A stretch of 64,000 nt of DNA, from the NCBI GenBank assembly GCA_963669155.1, contig OZ022588.1, positions 8,768,733 through 8,832,732 on the forward strand, given 5' to 3'. Both the position numbers and the translations under genes were made by a program. A model generated the notes under the pieces. It worked only from the letters and a program-made list of their open reading frames with translations, made no database searches and had not been told where the DNA came from. This document shows, one piece after another, positions 1-10,880 of the stretch (position 1 is its first letter; every line of letters starts with the position of its first letter). This DNA comes from Arbacia lixula. Lineage: Eukaryota > Echinodermata > Echinoidea > Arbacioida > Arbaciidae.

Positions 1-74
1 GACGTAGACACTCCACTCGATGTGGTGGTTGGGGGCGCCCCACCTGGCACATTCCGAACGGTAATGTGTGGCTG
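1..74 (-). CDS. BAG6: BAG6 coding exon 9 (partial, cut by window edge)
   Basis: After the acceptor GCACCACAG (rc of 75-83) an open phase-0 frame reads [20 protein letters not shown] and continues past base 1. A proline- and threonine-rich segment is expected at this point in BAG6. Only 24 codons are visible, so support is mainly phase and composition. Confidence 0.72.
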
Positions 75-3000
75 CTGTGGTGCACCCACCTAATGTGAAA
101 GAAATTGTGCAAAAAACGTAATCCAAGTCACAGAGACAGTTCAGGCCAACAAACAAACATTACTTTATATCTTGGGGTATATATATATATATATATATAT
201 ATGATGTACTGATGATCTTGTGCAATAATTGCATCACAATGTTTATAATTCCATCTTGCCATGGTATAAACAGGTAGTATAATGTACCTTACTCCTTAGT
301 TATCAGTATTCTCATCTCTATTGATTCTCCTCCTTTGTTTTTGGTTCTTTCCTTTTTGCTCAATCTTGTCTTTAGTATTATTGTAGTGCTTAATATGTTT
401 GTTACATATTTGATTCTAAGTGTTAAAGTTGTAACCTCGATACATGAATCAATTTTCAGCACTTACACGAATGGGTATGGGTGGGACAGCAGGTGGAGGT
501 GCCGTTGCTCGGACGACCCTTGGAGGGGGCGTGTTGAGGTCAATGGAGAACTCTGAGAAGGCGTGATGCATGTGGCCCAGGGTGTGGAAGACCTGGTTAC
601 ACAGACTGATGGTGGCCTGAGCCTCCTGGCGGGCCTGGGGCTGGAAGGGTATGATAGGGGGTTATGTAGTACATGATTCCAGTTCGTAAATTCACCATGG
701 TCAGACAATCCACTGAGTCAAATACTACTAGAATGCGCACCTGGATATGTTAAAGGGGAAGTTCACCCTGAAATTATTTTGGTTTCAATAAAAAGAGGCA
801 AATGAAAGAAACATATGAGTGAAGGTTTGACGAAAGTCGGTCAAAGGAAAAGAAAGATTTTGTGACACACATTTACAATTTTTTTCGAAAATGTGCATTT
901 TCTCACAAAGATATGCATCCTTTTACTCGTGCATTTGATACATTATCAGAAATACGTTTTTACACACATACCTGTACGAAAAAAAATCATTCCGTTGTCA
1001 AAAAAAAAAGAAGCAATTTTTTCAACTTATTTTGTACACAACATATGGGAGAGCACCTCGCACGTGACGTCACAAAATCAAAACTTTATTATCAAATAAC
1101 TTTCTTTTCCTTTGACCGATTTTCGTCAAACCTTCACTCATATGTTTCTTTCATTTGTCTCTTTTTATTGAAACCAAAATAATTTCAGGGTGAACTTCCC
1201 CTTTAATGAAGCTGTGTTGGGTGATGGATATAAATACATTTTACATGGTGGAACATTCTTTCACTACCTTCTTAGAGCTTGCGTGTGAATGAAGGATATG
1301 TAGTTTATGATCCCAAGACATCCACAATGGAAGTCTAAAGACTGAATAAGCCAGTTTGAAGTTACCCCATGATCGGACAATTCACTGAATCAAATAGTAC
1401 TAGAATGCACACTTTGATTTGTTAATGAAGCTGTATTGGGTGATGGATATTAAGACATTTAACATAGCGGAAGGTTCTTTCAATACCTTCTCAGAGTTGA
1501 ATAGCAGTTGGCATATCTGCATGATAAGAACTTGACATGTGGTCGACTATCTAACGAATTTCCATTCTACTTGTGAGTAATTGTGAGTAGTGCAATTGAC
1601 CTGGGATCATTTTCTACCAGCAATAGTCTGCTTATACGTAGAGTGCAACTACAAATTGACTCATTGAAAAGACAATTTTCTTTAGGTATTTAAATGTGTT
1701 CAAAATAATACATAACTAACGGTACCCCAAAAGCTTGACAGAGGTTTGTCAAGTAGCAACAACTAATAGATTCAGAGTGCATCCCACCCATTGAAACTGA
1801 ATTGCAAAATACAGTTGAATGTAACAATGCCTTGTTAGGCAGTTACATGTGGGTGGAAAGTCGTGAATACATTAAGAAAATGGTTTATTGAATTAAATCT
1901 AATTTAATTTAATTCAATATATCCAGAGAATGTATATATATTTTCGCAAAGTGTGACAACCCTGACCATTTCATGAGAAGGCGAATGCTGTTGGGTACAG
2001 TAAGACGATATGAGTGAAAGTCAAAACAATTTTGGATTAGAAAAATCTAAAAGCCAGCAAGCCAGGCATAGACACTTACTGTTGAGAAAGTTGGGTCTGT
2101 CCGCAGCAATTCTTGGTAGTGTTCAATGTGAGGGGTGAACCTTCGCCACAGCCGCTGCATCTCGTCCAAACCACCAACCAGCGTATTGACCCGCGGATAC
2201 CTAGCAAGAAACCAAAACTAGTTACTACGGCAATGTTGGATTTCAAATGTATGCTGTAAAAAGAGTTATGGTGGTAAATGATGAAGTGACAAATTAAGAT
2301 TTTCCAACTAATCTACCCTGCAATAAGAATGTGTGACTAAATGTCATGTTTGAAGTAAATCATCTTCACTCCTAGCCCAACAGTGCTGCCTGGACAACCT
2401 GGGCCCCACTTGCATAACACTAAACATTAATGGTAACTCTGCTATCAATTGTAACTACCATGGTAACATCGCTCAACAGCCAATCAAATCCAAGGTTTCC
2501 ATAGACGTTGCCATTGGTAGCAAAGTTACCCTCAATGGTAAGTTTTATGCAACAGGCCCCTAATGATAGACAACGAGAAGGCACTTCACTGCGGCCAACA
2601 TTTAAGACGGACGAGACGACAGATTGATTTGAAAGAGGATCAAAAAGAAGAGTGGTTTACCTGCTACTGGGGGGTCCTGCAGTGGTTTGCGTCCCAGTGG
2701 ACTGCGCACTACCACTACCGCTGCCACTACCACTTGTTGTAGGGGTTGCACTGTTCCTCGTTCCCGAGCCACTCGTGGTGGTAGCAGTAGCTGAAGTTGT
2801 GGGAGTGGTAGCAGTGGTCTGGGTGGTGGTGGACGAGGCGGGGTCAACCTCCATGGGCGTCCAGGCTGTTGTGGGTGTTGCTGGTGCTGATGATGATGAT
2901 GAGGATGTCGCTGTGGATGTCGACGTCGAGGTGGTGGGTGTGGTTGAGGTTTGGGCTGCTGTCTGGGCAGCAGGTTGTTGCTGTCTGCTGGGGTCACAGC

Positions 3001-6000
3001 TAGGTCTGTTGTCAGCACCTGCTTGTGTTGGGTGAAGCGTCTACAGAGGGTGGTAAGGACAAGGAGGGTTTAAAGGGATACTTCACCCTGAAATTAAGTT
3101 GGTTTCAATAAAAGGAGGCACATAAACTTGAGACGTTGAAAGGAGCACTATCGAGCGATACACTGTGAGGCGCAATAATGGTAAATATTATGTAGCCTAT
3201 GGTCACTATGAAATAGGGCATTTCAAAAGTAAACAAGGATGTTTTTTCACTCTTCTTGATAAGGTTCATGAAGCTATGACTGAGATTTCATCCACGTTAT
3301 TATAATAGTATACTGCTGATTCCTGCTGAGTTTTGTGGGTATTGTGAGAGCATGGGGAGGCATGGAGACACTGAAGCGGGTAGCTCAACAAATGACATAG
3401 GGCTGTGGTTAGCAATGCTTTCAGGTCTTCCCTTCCATTTGATTAAACTCTGCTCTAACATGGCATTACATCTCACCTCTAGTCGGTTCATGAGGTTATC
3501 GGCATGGTGAATCATTGAGAGGATGTTGAACATGAGCATGTGGGACTCGCTGTGCAAGGCGGCTGCAGGCACCACAGCGCCAAGGTTGATGTGCACATCT
3601 ACGGCTGAGCCATCACGCTGGAAGGAAAACAGCAACCAACAAGGTCTATATAAAGAAATCACTACATTCCTGAATCAAGGGCATCATTCTCAATACCTCA
3701 TATAGCGGAAAGTCCATAATGGACCGTGCAGCCACATTTGGATTTGGTTTGCAGTCGTGTCACCTTCTGGTATCATTCACAAGTACATTACATCAGAAGC
3801 AGACATGACTGCAAACAAAATCTGAATGTGGCTGCATGGTGCATCATGGGAAGACTTTTCCTTATGGAGAACTACTAGTACTGGTATTGACAGATAACAT
3901 GAGAGGGCATCCAATCCATGTACATTTCCCGGACAATAGAGTAACACACAAGTTTCAAATCACAACACATGATAGCCGTCTCACATATAAAGCATGAATA
4001 TGAACACAGAAGAGGAATCATAAAGTGTCATGACGATCTGGGATATTTCTTGCCAAAGATTCGATTGTCATAATTTCATCATCAAAACGGACATTTTTGA
4101 AGATTGACACAAAGAGAGTAGGTGAAAAAGGAAAGATGAACAGACAGACAGACAGACAGACAAACACACAGACTACTTACTGAAGACTGAGAAGTGACTC
4201 GGGCGTTGCGGCCCAGGTCTCCCATTGCTCCTAAAATGTGCTGTACAATGTTCTGGGCATTGGAAATAAAAGGTGGGTGTGTACAGACGAAGACCAAGAA
4301 AACAATTCGGCACAGTCATATAAACAGTCTTAGGTTAGTTGCTCCCAACGATTAGTAAATTGTCAACATCAACAGTCTTTCGTTCAATATATCTCACTGC
4401 TCTCACCTGCACCTCATTTGAGTTTGTGAGATTAGGTTGTGGAGGTTGGCCCGTTCCGGCCGGCGTTCCGCTCCTACCCCCCTGGGGAGGGGCTCCCCCT
4501 GTAGGCCGGCCACTCGACGTGGTCCCAGCTGGCCGCGGGGGCGCTCTCTCAACCAAGTGCATGACCTTCCCGTGGAGGTCATAGTCCGTCAGTTTCTTCT
4601 CATCCTTCAGCACTTGGCCACAGAAGATCAGACGCTGGGTGTTGGCAGTGATGCCCTTTAAACAAAACCAGGAAACCCGTCACCAGCAATACAGAATTTA
4701 ACTGTGTGATGATGTTTGCAAGCCTGAATTTATTTGTAAAGTTCATAAAGTAAATATCAAATACCACAGATCCGTTAAAACTGTGGGAACTCAAAATGAT
4801 TTTAGCAGTTGCAATGTGGCCATCTGAACGTATACCGGTAGTCCAATACCTGCTCACTTTTGCCCCTTCACATATCATGGCTAAGTTGTGCGCCATTCAA
4901 AGGCAACACAAAAGGATTAGTCTAAAGATTCTTCTGTGAAAGTGAATTGAGGGGAAGAAGACATGTTTAACCCTCTGTGAGCCAGAGAAAATGTAGGTCT
5001 ATGGGATTTGTGTGCATGAATTGCGAAAAAGTTCACATGTACATGTAGCACATAAAGACTTAATACACACACGGCAGAGCTACCAACATTAAAATTCTAT
5101 AATCAGGAAGATTTGGGGGAAATTCATCCGCAATCAGGGAGATGTCTATCAAATGCATACAACCTAATTAATGACAATAATCTCTTAATAATTATGGAGA
5201 TTGGGTGATGTGATAAATTCCAATGCAGTAAACCAGTCTATTTTCAGTGAGATTCCTGCAAAATCAGGGAGATTTGACAGCTCTGACACTGTATGGTTTC
5301 ATACAGCTGTTAACCCGCTACATGGATATGAGTTAACCCTTTGTGTGCCAGACGAACTGCTGCTTTGTGGGAACTGTATGTACAACTTACGCAAAAATGC
5401 ACATGTGGCCAGCAAAGTCTTTATAGCTACTGATAATCGTTTGTCTTGCAATGTAAGGTAAACGGAATTGAAAAGATCACGACGTTCGTGCGCCGCTGCA
5501 ACACTTCGTCAGGTGTGATGCATGGAACGTCGTGATCTTTTCGATTCCGTTTACCTTTCACTGCGAGACAAATGATTATCAGTCGCCATTTATCCGCAAT
5601 GAGTAACATATTTAGCATTAAAGTCTTTATACTTACCACAGAGCCAGCGATTCTTTCCTTGAACTCCTTGACAGTCAGCTTCAGGAAAAAAACAATCAAA
5701 TTAAAAGAAATATTATTTTCCATACCTGCCAAATATAATACACTGAAATATACACACATCATGAATCACACATCCGTCTAGATGTCTTCATTCTTATGAC
5801 AACAATATTTTGTCTGAAGAACTATGGAAGTCAATGGTTGACTCAACCATTAACCCTATGTGAGCAAGACAAAATATTGAATATGCAATTTGTGTGTATC
5901 AATGGTAAAATAATGCAGAAAAGGCATGTTATGGCTTATGGCACCTATGAATTTGAGACAAGTTTACCTCATGAGGGGAATGTGAATGTGAATCTTCAGA

Positions 6001-7816
6001 ATTTGCAATTGTAAGAACAGAGAATTTTGAGTAACCAAGCTGATGTTTTCACTAGAGCACAAGAGCATTTTCATACTCATATCACTCTTTTGATTTCCCT
6101 TGCGCATGTAATATAAATTGAACATGGAAAAGCCAAACAAACATGTAAAAATATTAATACCACAGACTGTAAGGCTGCAGATTTAAATATATTGGGTCAG
6201 GAGAGAAAAAGTGATGCAAGTATTGCCAATTAAGCCTGAGTCATATCGATTTTTTCAGAAACCGGTGTTCGATGGCTTTGCGCCGATCGAACATCGATGC
6301 ATCGATACATGACGTCACCCAGCCACTGCCAAGAGCCAATTTATGAATGAAAATATAGTAAGCATACGCAGTGCAATCCTTCCATTTCCCCACATAGTAT
6401 TCCACCAAAACAAGCGTGCAATTCTCTATCACCTCGTACCAAAATCGACCTAGAATTTCACTTTCCTATATTTTATATGAATTATGAAAGGTATTCTCGG
6501 AGAATCTATTTTCTCACCGATACTGCACATGTAAGCGAATTTCGATTACTTCTTGTTTTTCCGTCAAAATCTTACAAATTAGCGTCAATATGGCATCGTA
6601 TACATGTATGTAGGTTGGAATCTGTAGAGAGCTATTGCAACGGGCAGAAAGTCAATCAGCTTCCGGGTTCCGATTTTTTTTTTTCCGTAACCCTAATGCG
6701 TCGAAAAATCGCTTCCGGGTTTCAGACAACGTGACCGGATATTTTTTCCGTAACCCTAATGCGTCGAAAAATCGCTTCCGGGTTTCAGACAACGTGACCG
6801 GATATCGTTATCACTATTTTGGCGACCACGTGGTTATGACGTGATCTACGCGATGCTCCAATCAGTGGTCTCCGAATCGCTGTACGGAGACGCTATTAGT
6901 CTGTACGTCGGCAGCGTGTATGCAAATGAGCCTTACGCACGATTGCCACTGTATTTCCGGGTTTTCACAACACACGATGCTATCCGTTGTACAAAGTCTA
7001 TGGACAATTGTTCGTTGTGTGCGCGTTGCGCTGTATATAATAGTGAACGAATCAAATCCAAGTACTAGTAGTATGTAGTAGCTGCTTGATCATCGAGCGA
7101 CCTGTTCATTCTCTTGATGCGTTACCTGCAAAACTCACAAAAGAGAGTAGGAATCAAGTAAGCAAATTAAAATTGTGAAAATATGAAGATAAATTGTGTA
7201 TAACAGGACTATCAAACAAAAGATTTTGTGTTTTCCAGTCAATTTGGTAATTTCGTCGATGCATCGAATTCATCAAAACGAAATCGGAGTTCGACTTCTT
7301 CGATCGAACACCGGCTTAATAATCGATTCGACTCAGGCTTATTGCCAATCACAAGATACACATAAAACAACATTCTAGCTACCACCTTCCTCGAAATAAA
7401 AACATGTTACATGACAATGGCGGTGTGTACATGTACTGATGTACATCTATTGACATTGACAAACCTACCAAGTCTCAGGCAATTGCTAAGAGAGTCACAA
7501 CACAGGGGTCTGTCTCAAGGCGATGCAACCGCTTTCTCAAGCAATAGGGTCAGACCGAGAAAAAGAAAGGGATAATTTCCTGATTGGACAAGAAAACTGG
7601 TATGATTTCTTATTCACCGCATTTGCATATGATCGCCTGCCCACCCCGCACCCCCTCCAAGAAAATGCTTACATGTCTCGCTGTAGCCCCTCCCCCCCCC
7701 CCCCCCCCCCCATCCCACCCCTTTTCTGCACTGATCACTAAGTATTGTCTTACTTCTTCAGGAACAGAGAACTGGCGTGTCTGGGAGTCCAGGGTCTTGA
7801 TGGTGATATCAATCAT
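1..7816 (-). CDS. BAG6: BAG6 (BAT3/Scythe), 5' part of a spliced gene, nine coding exons, runs off the left edge
   Basis: BAG6 is a chaperone-holdase. With UBL4A and TRC35 it captures tail-anchored and mislocalised hydrophobic proteins in the cytosol and nucleus. The coding exons, in transcript order, are 7754-7816, 5637-5678, 4407-4655, 4181-4252, 3477-3617, 2661-3040, 2080-2200, 467-640 and 1-74. All junctions have GT/AG sites and the reading frame stays open throughout, about 438 codons. Residues about 1-77 form a ubiquitin-like domain with the family landmarks [36 protein letters not shown] and [12 protein letters not shown]. Residues 143-189 carry [10 protein letters not shown], a near-invariant BAG6 segment. 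Residues 190-316 are a Thr/Ser/Pro/Gln-rich linker. The next three exons match the second helical BAG6 region and the start of the proline-rich region. The C-terminal BAG-like domain is outside the window. The family assignment rests on recalled vertebrate BAG6 motifs. Confidence 0.92.
178..202. repeat. (TA)n microsatellite
   Basis: An uninterrupted run of alternating T and A lies in the BAG6 intron between exons 8 and 9. The rest of 75-466 shows nothing recognisable. Confidence 0.9.
467..640 (-). CDS. BAG6: BAG6 coding exon 8 (helical region, NTPPP motif)
   Basis: It encodes 58 residues including [21 protein letters not shown] and [11 protein letters not shown]. These correspond to the vertebrate [21 protein letters not shown] and TPPRHLHV segment. 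The acceptor is CCTTCCAG and the donor GTAAGT, phase 0 at both ends. Confidence 0.9.
690..1500. repeat. Imperfect tandem duplication; left copy interrupted by a TTAA-flanked MITE
   Basis: The left unit (about 690-750 plus 1206-1275) and the right unit (about 1360-1500) share CAATTCACTGAATCAAAT-type sequence, TACTAGAATG, TAATGAAGCTGT and GGGTGATGGATAT. The left copy is split by the inverted-repeat element at 750-1206. The right copy has the uninterrupted site GTTAATGAAG. It lies in the BAG6 intron between exons 7 and 8; the remainder of 1500-2079 holds nothing I recognise. Confidence 0.75.
750..1206. mobile_element. TTAA-flanked MITE, family A, copy 1 (complete)
   Basis: The element starts AGGGGAAGTTCACCCTGAAA and ends with its reverse complement, with TTAA on each side. 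The inverted repeats continue for roughly 100 bp (GGTTTCAATAAAAAGAGGC, GTGAAGGTTTGACG). The centre has poly-A/T and the palindrome TGACGTCA at 1065-1072. There is no coding capacity. It lies in a BAG6 intron. Confidence 0.85.
2080..2200 (-). CDS. BAG6: BAG6 coding exon 7 (helical region)
   Basis: It encodes [20 protein letters not shown] and on to [10 protein letters not shown], an amphipathic helical pair. This resembles the vertebrate BAG6 segment around VEVLQELQRLESRLQPFLQR. It starts one base into a codon and ends in phase 0. The acceptor is TTGCTAG and the donor GTAAGT. Confidence 0.88.
2400..2562. mobile_element. Foldback element, family B, copy 1 (GGGCC..TTGCATAA..TTATGCAA..GGCCC)
   Basis: The ends are inverted (GGGCCCCACTTGCATAA against TTTTATGCAACAGGCCC). 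The interior carries ACTACCATGGTAACATCGCT and AGCCAATCAAATC. Further copies sit in the exporter gene near 55.3, 55.5, 56.2 and 56.7 kb. It lies between BAG6 exons 6 and 7. Confidence 0.75.
2661..3040 (-). CDS. BAG6: BAG6 coding exon 6 (Thr/Ser/Pro low-complexity linker)
   Basis: A 380-nt exon coding a low-complexity chain dominated by Thr, Ser, Ala, Pro and Gln, with Gly-Ser repeats near the end. It is open between an acceptor (CTCTGTAG) and a donor (GTAAAC), and leaves two bases of a split Arg codon that the next exon completes. Human BAG6 has a long Pro-rich stretch here. Long open frames on the opposite strand are shadows of the biased composition. Confidence 0.85.
3070..3128. mobile_element. 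MITE family A fragment, copy 2 (left end only)
   Basis: TTAAAGGGATACTTCACCCTG and GGTTTCAATAAAAGGAGGC are the left inverted repeat of the family. The rest of the element is missing. A different repeat follows at about 3240-3340, related to 31130-31250 (TATGACTG, TACTGCTGATTCCTG). Confidence 0.7.
3477..3617 (-). CDS. BAG6: BAG6 coding exon 5 ([10 protein letters not shown] segment)
   Basis: It encodes 47 residues beginning [16 protein letters not shown] and ending in a predicted helix ([20 protein letters not shown]). [10 protein letters not shown] is almost identical to vertebrate BAG6. The acceptor is CCTTCCAG and the donor GTGAGA, phase 0. Confidence 0.92.
3695..3870. repeat. Foldback repeat in BAG6 intron 4
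   Basis: The left arm AAGTCCATAATGGACC with GCAGCCACATTTGGATT pairs imperfectly with a right arm that reads, in reverse complement, CATGCAGCCACATTCAGATT. There is no coding potential. The rest of 3871-4180 has only a short GACA run (about 4140-4165). Confidence 0.6.
4181..4252 (-). CDS. BAG6: BAG6 coding exon 4
   Basis: It encodes 24 residues starting [14 protein letters not shown], which join in phase 0 to the [10 protein letters not shown] exon. The acceptor is ATGCCCAG and the donor GTAAGT. The position corresponds to the linker just before the conserved segment in vertebrate BAG6. Sequence conservation is weak, so the identification depends on phase and position. Confidence 0.82.
4407..4655 (-). 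CDS. BAG6: BAG6 coding exon 3 (end of UBL plus Gly/Pro linker)
   Basis: It encodes 83 residues. The first part completes the UBL ([27 protein letters not shown]). A linker rich in Pro, Gly, Ser and Thr follows, with several PQ and GTP-type dipeptides. The acceptor is TTTAAAG and the donor GTGAGA, phase 0 at both ends. Confidence 0.92.
5430..5583. repeat. Large hairpin repeat, family F, copy 1
   Basis: TGATAATCGTTTGTCTTGCA then GGTAAACGGAATTGAAAAGA then TCACGACGTTC is mirrored by an inverted arm, making about 60-bp arms. The loop contains CGCCGCTGCAACACTTCGTC. A related piece is at 41205-41310. It ends about 50 bp before BAG6 exon 2. The stretch 4656-5429 otherwise shows no feature. Confidence 0.75.
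5637..5678 (-). CDS. BAG6: BAG6 coding exon 2 (UBL alpha helix)
   Basis: A 42-nt micro-exon encoding [14 protein letters not shown], the UBL helix. The acceptor is CCTGAAG and the donor GTAAGT, both phase 0. It was recognised because it fills exactly the gap between the first and third UBL exons. Confidence 0.92.
6231..7340. mobile_element. Non-autonomous DNA transposon with a 9-bp target duplication, Mutator-like
   Basis: The ends are AAGCCTGAGTC and, inverted, GACTCAGGCTT. Homology continues inward through ATCGATT, CCGGTGTTCGAT and GATGCATCG. The element is flanked by the direct repeat ATTGCCAAT (6222-6230 and 7341-7349). The interior is CpG-richer than the host and contains a tandem duplication of about 80 bp (about 6656-6805, motif CGTAACCCTAATGCGTCG). 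There is no transposase frame. The 9-bp duplication suggests a Mutator-like origin; that class is inferred. It sits in BAG6 intron 1. Confidence 0.72.
7684..7712. repeat. Poly-C tract
   Basis: A run of C lies just upstream of BAG6 exon 1's donor side. It reads as Gly or Pro runs in spurious frames. Confidence 0.85.
7754..7816 (-). CDS. BAG6: BAG6 coding exon 1 (start codon, UBL beta strands 1-2)
   Basis: The exon encodes [21 protein letters not shown]. The start ATG is at 7816. The exon itself begins at 7845 after an acceptor (TTATTACAG), leaving 29 nt of 5' UTR, so at least one upstream non-coding exon is expected. The donor is GTAAGA at 7748-7753, phase 0. KTLDSQTR is the hallmark start of the BAG6 ubiquitin-like fold. 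Confidence 0.92.
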
Positions 7817-8427
7817 CCTGCGGCTGGCAAGTGACAACCTCTGACCTGTAATAAAATCATTTGTTATTTTAGAGACACAATGTAATTCATATACAAATAG
7901 GTTCTACTAAAAGACCACCAAGAGCAGTCAAGAGGTTGTGATCGTTATAGCTATCACTTGGTATCACTACACAGAGGCCGCCAAGTGATATCTTGCGGTG
8001 TCATGTAAAATTCTGCTAAAATACTTGCACAATTTACCAAGCAACCATTTTAACAGTCCTGCTGAGGTCTAGCGTGTATCTTCTGGTGCTCTTGGCAGCT
8101 TCCTAGCTGATTTTTGCTCCTCCTTAATATTGTCACTCTTGGCTGGTCTACATGTAGACAGTTTTTTGTAGGACCGATACAAACGGCTTGTATTATTCTC
8201 AATATTGTGTGTGAATCATCTACCTGCACAAATCAATTGACTCATCATTGTTTGGCATTTCAAAGTTCAGCTTGCAGCTCAGAAGCCTGATGGCAACAAA
8301 CGAACATCCTGTACCATGATGCACATGATTACACCAGGTTAGCATCTCAAGTAGACAATCCTGCCGAAAACAAAAGCCTAGCTGAGAGTGTGCAATCCAA
8401 TGTATGGCATTAGGCCGATTACCATCC

Positions 8428-8453
8428 CCCCCCCCCCCCCCCCCCAAAGAAAA

Positions 8454-8494
<41 letters not shown>

Positions 8495-8496
8495 AA

Positions 8497-8530
<34 letters not shown>
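8428..8530. repeat. Poly-C, poly-A and (TA)n compound repeat
   Basis: About 18 C, then A-rich sequence, then two (AT)n blocks. It lies in the BAG6 5' UTR intron. The flanks 7846-9231 contain no recognisable element. Confidence 0.9.
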
Positions 8531-8531
<1 letters not shown>

Positions 8532-9231
8532 CACTTATGAGGCCATAAATGGAAAAAAAATGTACCAAGTTTCTTATGCCAGAACTCAATTATTCCAAAA
8601 GACATTCTCCCTAACATGGCAAGACTATGGAACTCTTTAGTTTTACCACTGAATATAGTATAGCCAGTTGTACTTCCTTGAACATCTTCCAAGAGGAAGT
8701 GCAAATAATCCTTCATTTTTCACTAAGAACTAAGCCTGTTTTTGACAGTTCACAACACTTGTAGAATTTTTACTTACACTGACACACCTGGACACTTGAA
8801 AGCAGAGAGCACGATAATACTCTAATTTAAAGGTGGACAGACTGACTGTTCAAGTTCAACTGTGCGCAGCACAGTCTGCCACATTGTCATTGGGCATGCC
8901 ATTGCGCGAGCCGATTGCGGTGCCTGTTTTTGGACTGACCATGTACCAAGAAAGGGCAAGAAGGCTGCGCAACAACATAACACCCTGTATTGCACCTCTT
9001 CCCTATGAGCTAAGGCAAGCATGCCCAAAGAGTCCATCCAACCAAGTTACTTATTGTAGTGTTATTATTGTTACCATCTCTGCGCGTATAAGTTTACGTA
9101 GCTGAACAACACACGAATCATAACGTGTGGGACATACCCTTAATACTGGGTGGCAATGTCAATGACAAATTGCGCAAGTTAGATAGTTATCATAACGTGG
9201 GAAACTGAAATAAACATAAAATTTGCATTAG

Positions 9232-9430
9232 CCTCACCTTATTACTAGCCTAAATCAATTCACAAAACAGAAATGAATGCGAAAATAGTCATACCAACCA
9301 AGAAGGAGTTAAGCGATGCGTCTGAGAGAAAGATGCAATAGAATACTTGCACGTATAGCGCATGCGCAATTTATTATTGGTGTTGCAAGCACTACGCGAA
9401 GGCCGAAGCTTTGAGCATGCACTCGAGACT
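9232..9430 (-). promoter_or_regulatory. Candidate BAG6 first exon and promoter region
   Basis: BAG6 exon 1 begins with an acceptor, so a non-coding exon must lie upstream. A minus-strand donor of good form (AAG then GTGAGG) sits at 9232-9240. Upstream of it is a locally CpG-richer stretch with the palindrome GCGCATGCGC (9358-9367), the core of an NRF1-type site. This is an inference from position and motif; another donor-like site (GTAAGT) lies near 8771. Confidence 0.25.
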
Positions 9431-10391
9431 TGAGATGGTTCGAAGATTGTTGAGTGCATTTACTGACACTTCATTCTTGCAACGCAAAACAGATTTGTCT
9501 CTGAATACCCCTCTAAATAAGGTGGTCAATGATGACATATCAAAATCATCAACAAAATGTGTACACATCTGAGCTTTAACTCCTTCTCCGAAAGCAAGAG
9601 TATGTTCACCCTTTGTGTGTCACAAAGTTTTCACAAGAAATAAATAAATCCCATGGTTTTCTGGCACACTGGTAAAAGGGTTTAGAGAATAGAGACTGTA
9701 TTTTGGTCTTGGTGTGTGTGGGGGGAAAACGGACCAACCAACTATGGTTGATCGCAGGTTCGCAACTCTTAAAAAAAAAAGAATGCTTGTATACCATTTT
9801 TCATAACTAACTACCACGACATTATTTCAAATGTCTTCAACTTCGGTATGATGCAAAAGACACAAGTGAAATAATTTTGACACCATGGTCCTTTTTACCC
9901 CTACTGCCACGGGTAAGACGGACCTTTGGATATGGATGGGCAAAACGGGTCCTATTTTTAGTCCATCGTTGTCATGACAACAATAGGATGAGGTATTTTC
10001 AACTTAATTACCCCTAATGAATTATATCCAATTAACCAGATTGTCGGATTGTTGGATTTAGCCATGATTGCGTGATTGAGGTCCGTTTTACCCCAGGAAT
10101 CCGATTCACCCGAGTCCCTACGTCGAGCAAATTTTAATTAAAGACCCAACTTAGCACACGTATATTTCCACTACGTATCAATCTGCTGTTCAGTTAAATT
10201 AGATTAGGATTAACATGCACACACATGCGGCAATCCACTGCAACTTTACAGTAATAGTGCACTAGTGACATCATAAAAATAACTTTGAATGGCGACTAAA
10301 TAATCATCGATGTGTGCTAAAAAACGATTTATTCCGCATAGTGACTGCCTTTCACATTCATTAGGTGGAGCTTTCCAAAATACTGTACCGT
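9431..10391. other. Intergenic, nothing supportable
   Basis: No exon-like open frame with flanking splice sites is visible. There are imperfect self-similar blocks (ACGGACC, CCCCTA) near 9890-10110 but no complete element. Confidence 0.5.
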
Positions 10392-10880
10392 TGAAGGGAT
10401 AGTTTACCCTGAAATTAAGTTTGTTTAATAAGAACAGTGACACATGGTAAAAACATAGTGAAGGTCTGATGAAAATATGCCAAAGGGTATGAAAGATGAT
10501 ATGATCTATAAAGTGTTGATTTTGTGACGTCATTTGCGAGATGCTATCCCATTTGTTATGTACATTTTTTTTTGTTTGATAATGTATATTGTTCTCAAAA
10601 AGATATTCATCCTTTTACCTGTGCATTATTTTGATGCATCTTTAGATACACGTTTTTACATAAACAAAAAAAGAACAATTTTATGGAATCATAGAGCACA
10701 CAACATATCTGAGAGCACCTCGTACGTGACGTTACAGAATTACAAGATTTTAAAAGATCATATAATTTCTTTATCCTTTGACGGATTTCCTTTAGACCTT
10801 CACTAATATGTTTCTTAATTTCTTCCATGATTCTGCTTTGATTGAAACCAATTTATCTTCAGGTTGATCTATCCGTGTTG
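10391..10880. mobile_element. MITE family A, copy 3 (diverged)
   Basis: It starts TTGAAGGGATAGTTTACCCTG and ends in TTGATTGAAACCAATTTATC, GGTTGATCTATCC. The palindrome TGACGTCA is at 10525-10532. The terminal TTAA is mutated on the left and lost on the right, consistent with an old copy. Confidence 0.75.

Noticed and set aside
2652-3035. 127-codon Val-rich frame on the + strand
   Set aside because: Shadow of the Thr/Ser-rich BAG6 exon 6 on the other strand.
8833-9105. 90-codon frame overlapping an opposite-strand frame near the BAG6 5' end
   Set aside because: No motif, and inverted GGGCATGCC/GGCATGCCC-type pieces suggest non-coding sequence; it was not needed for either gene model.
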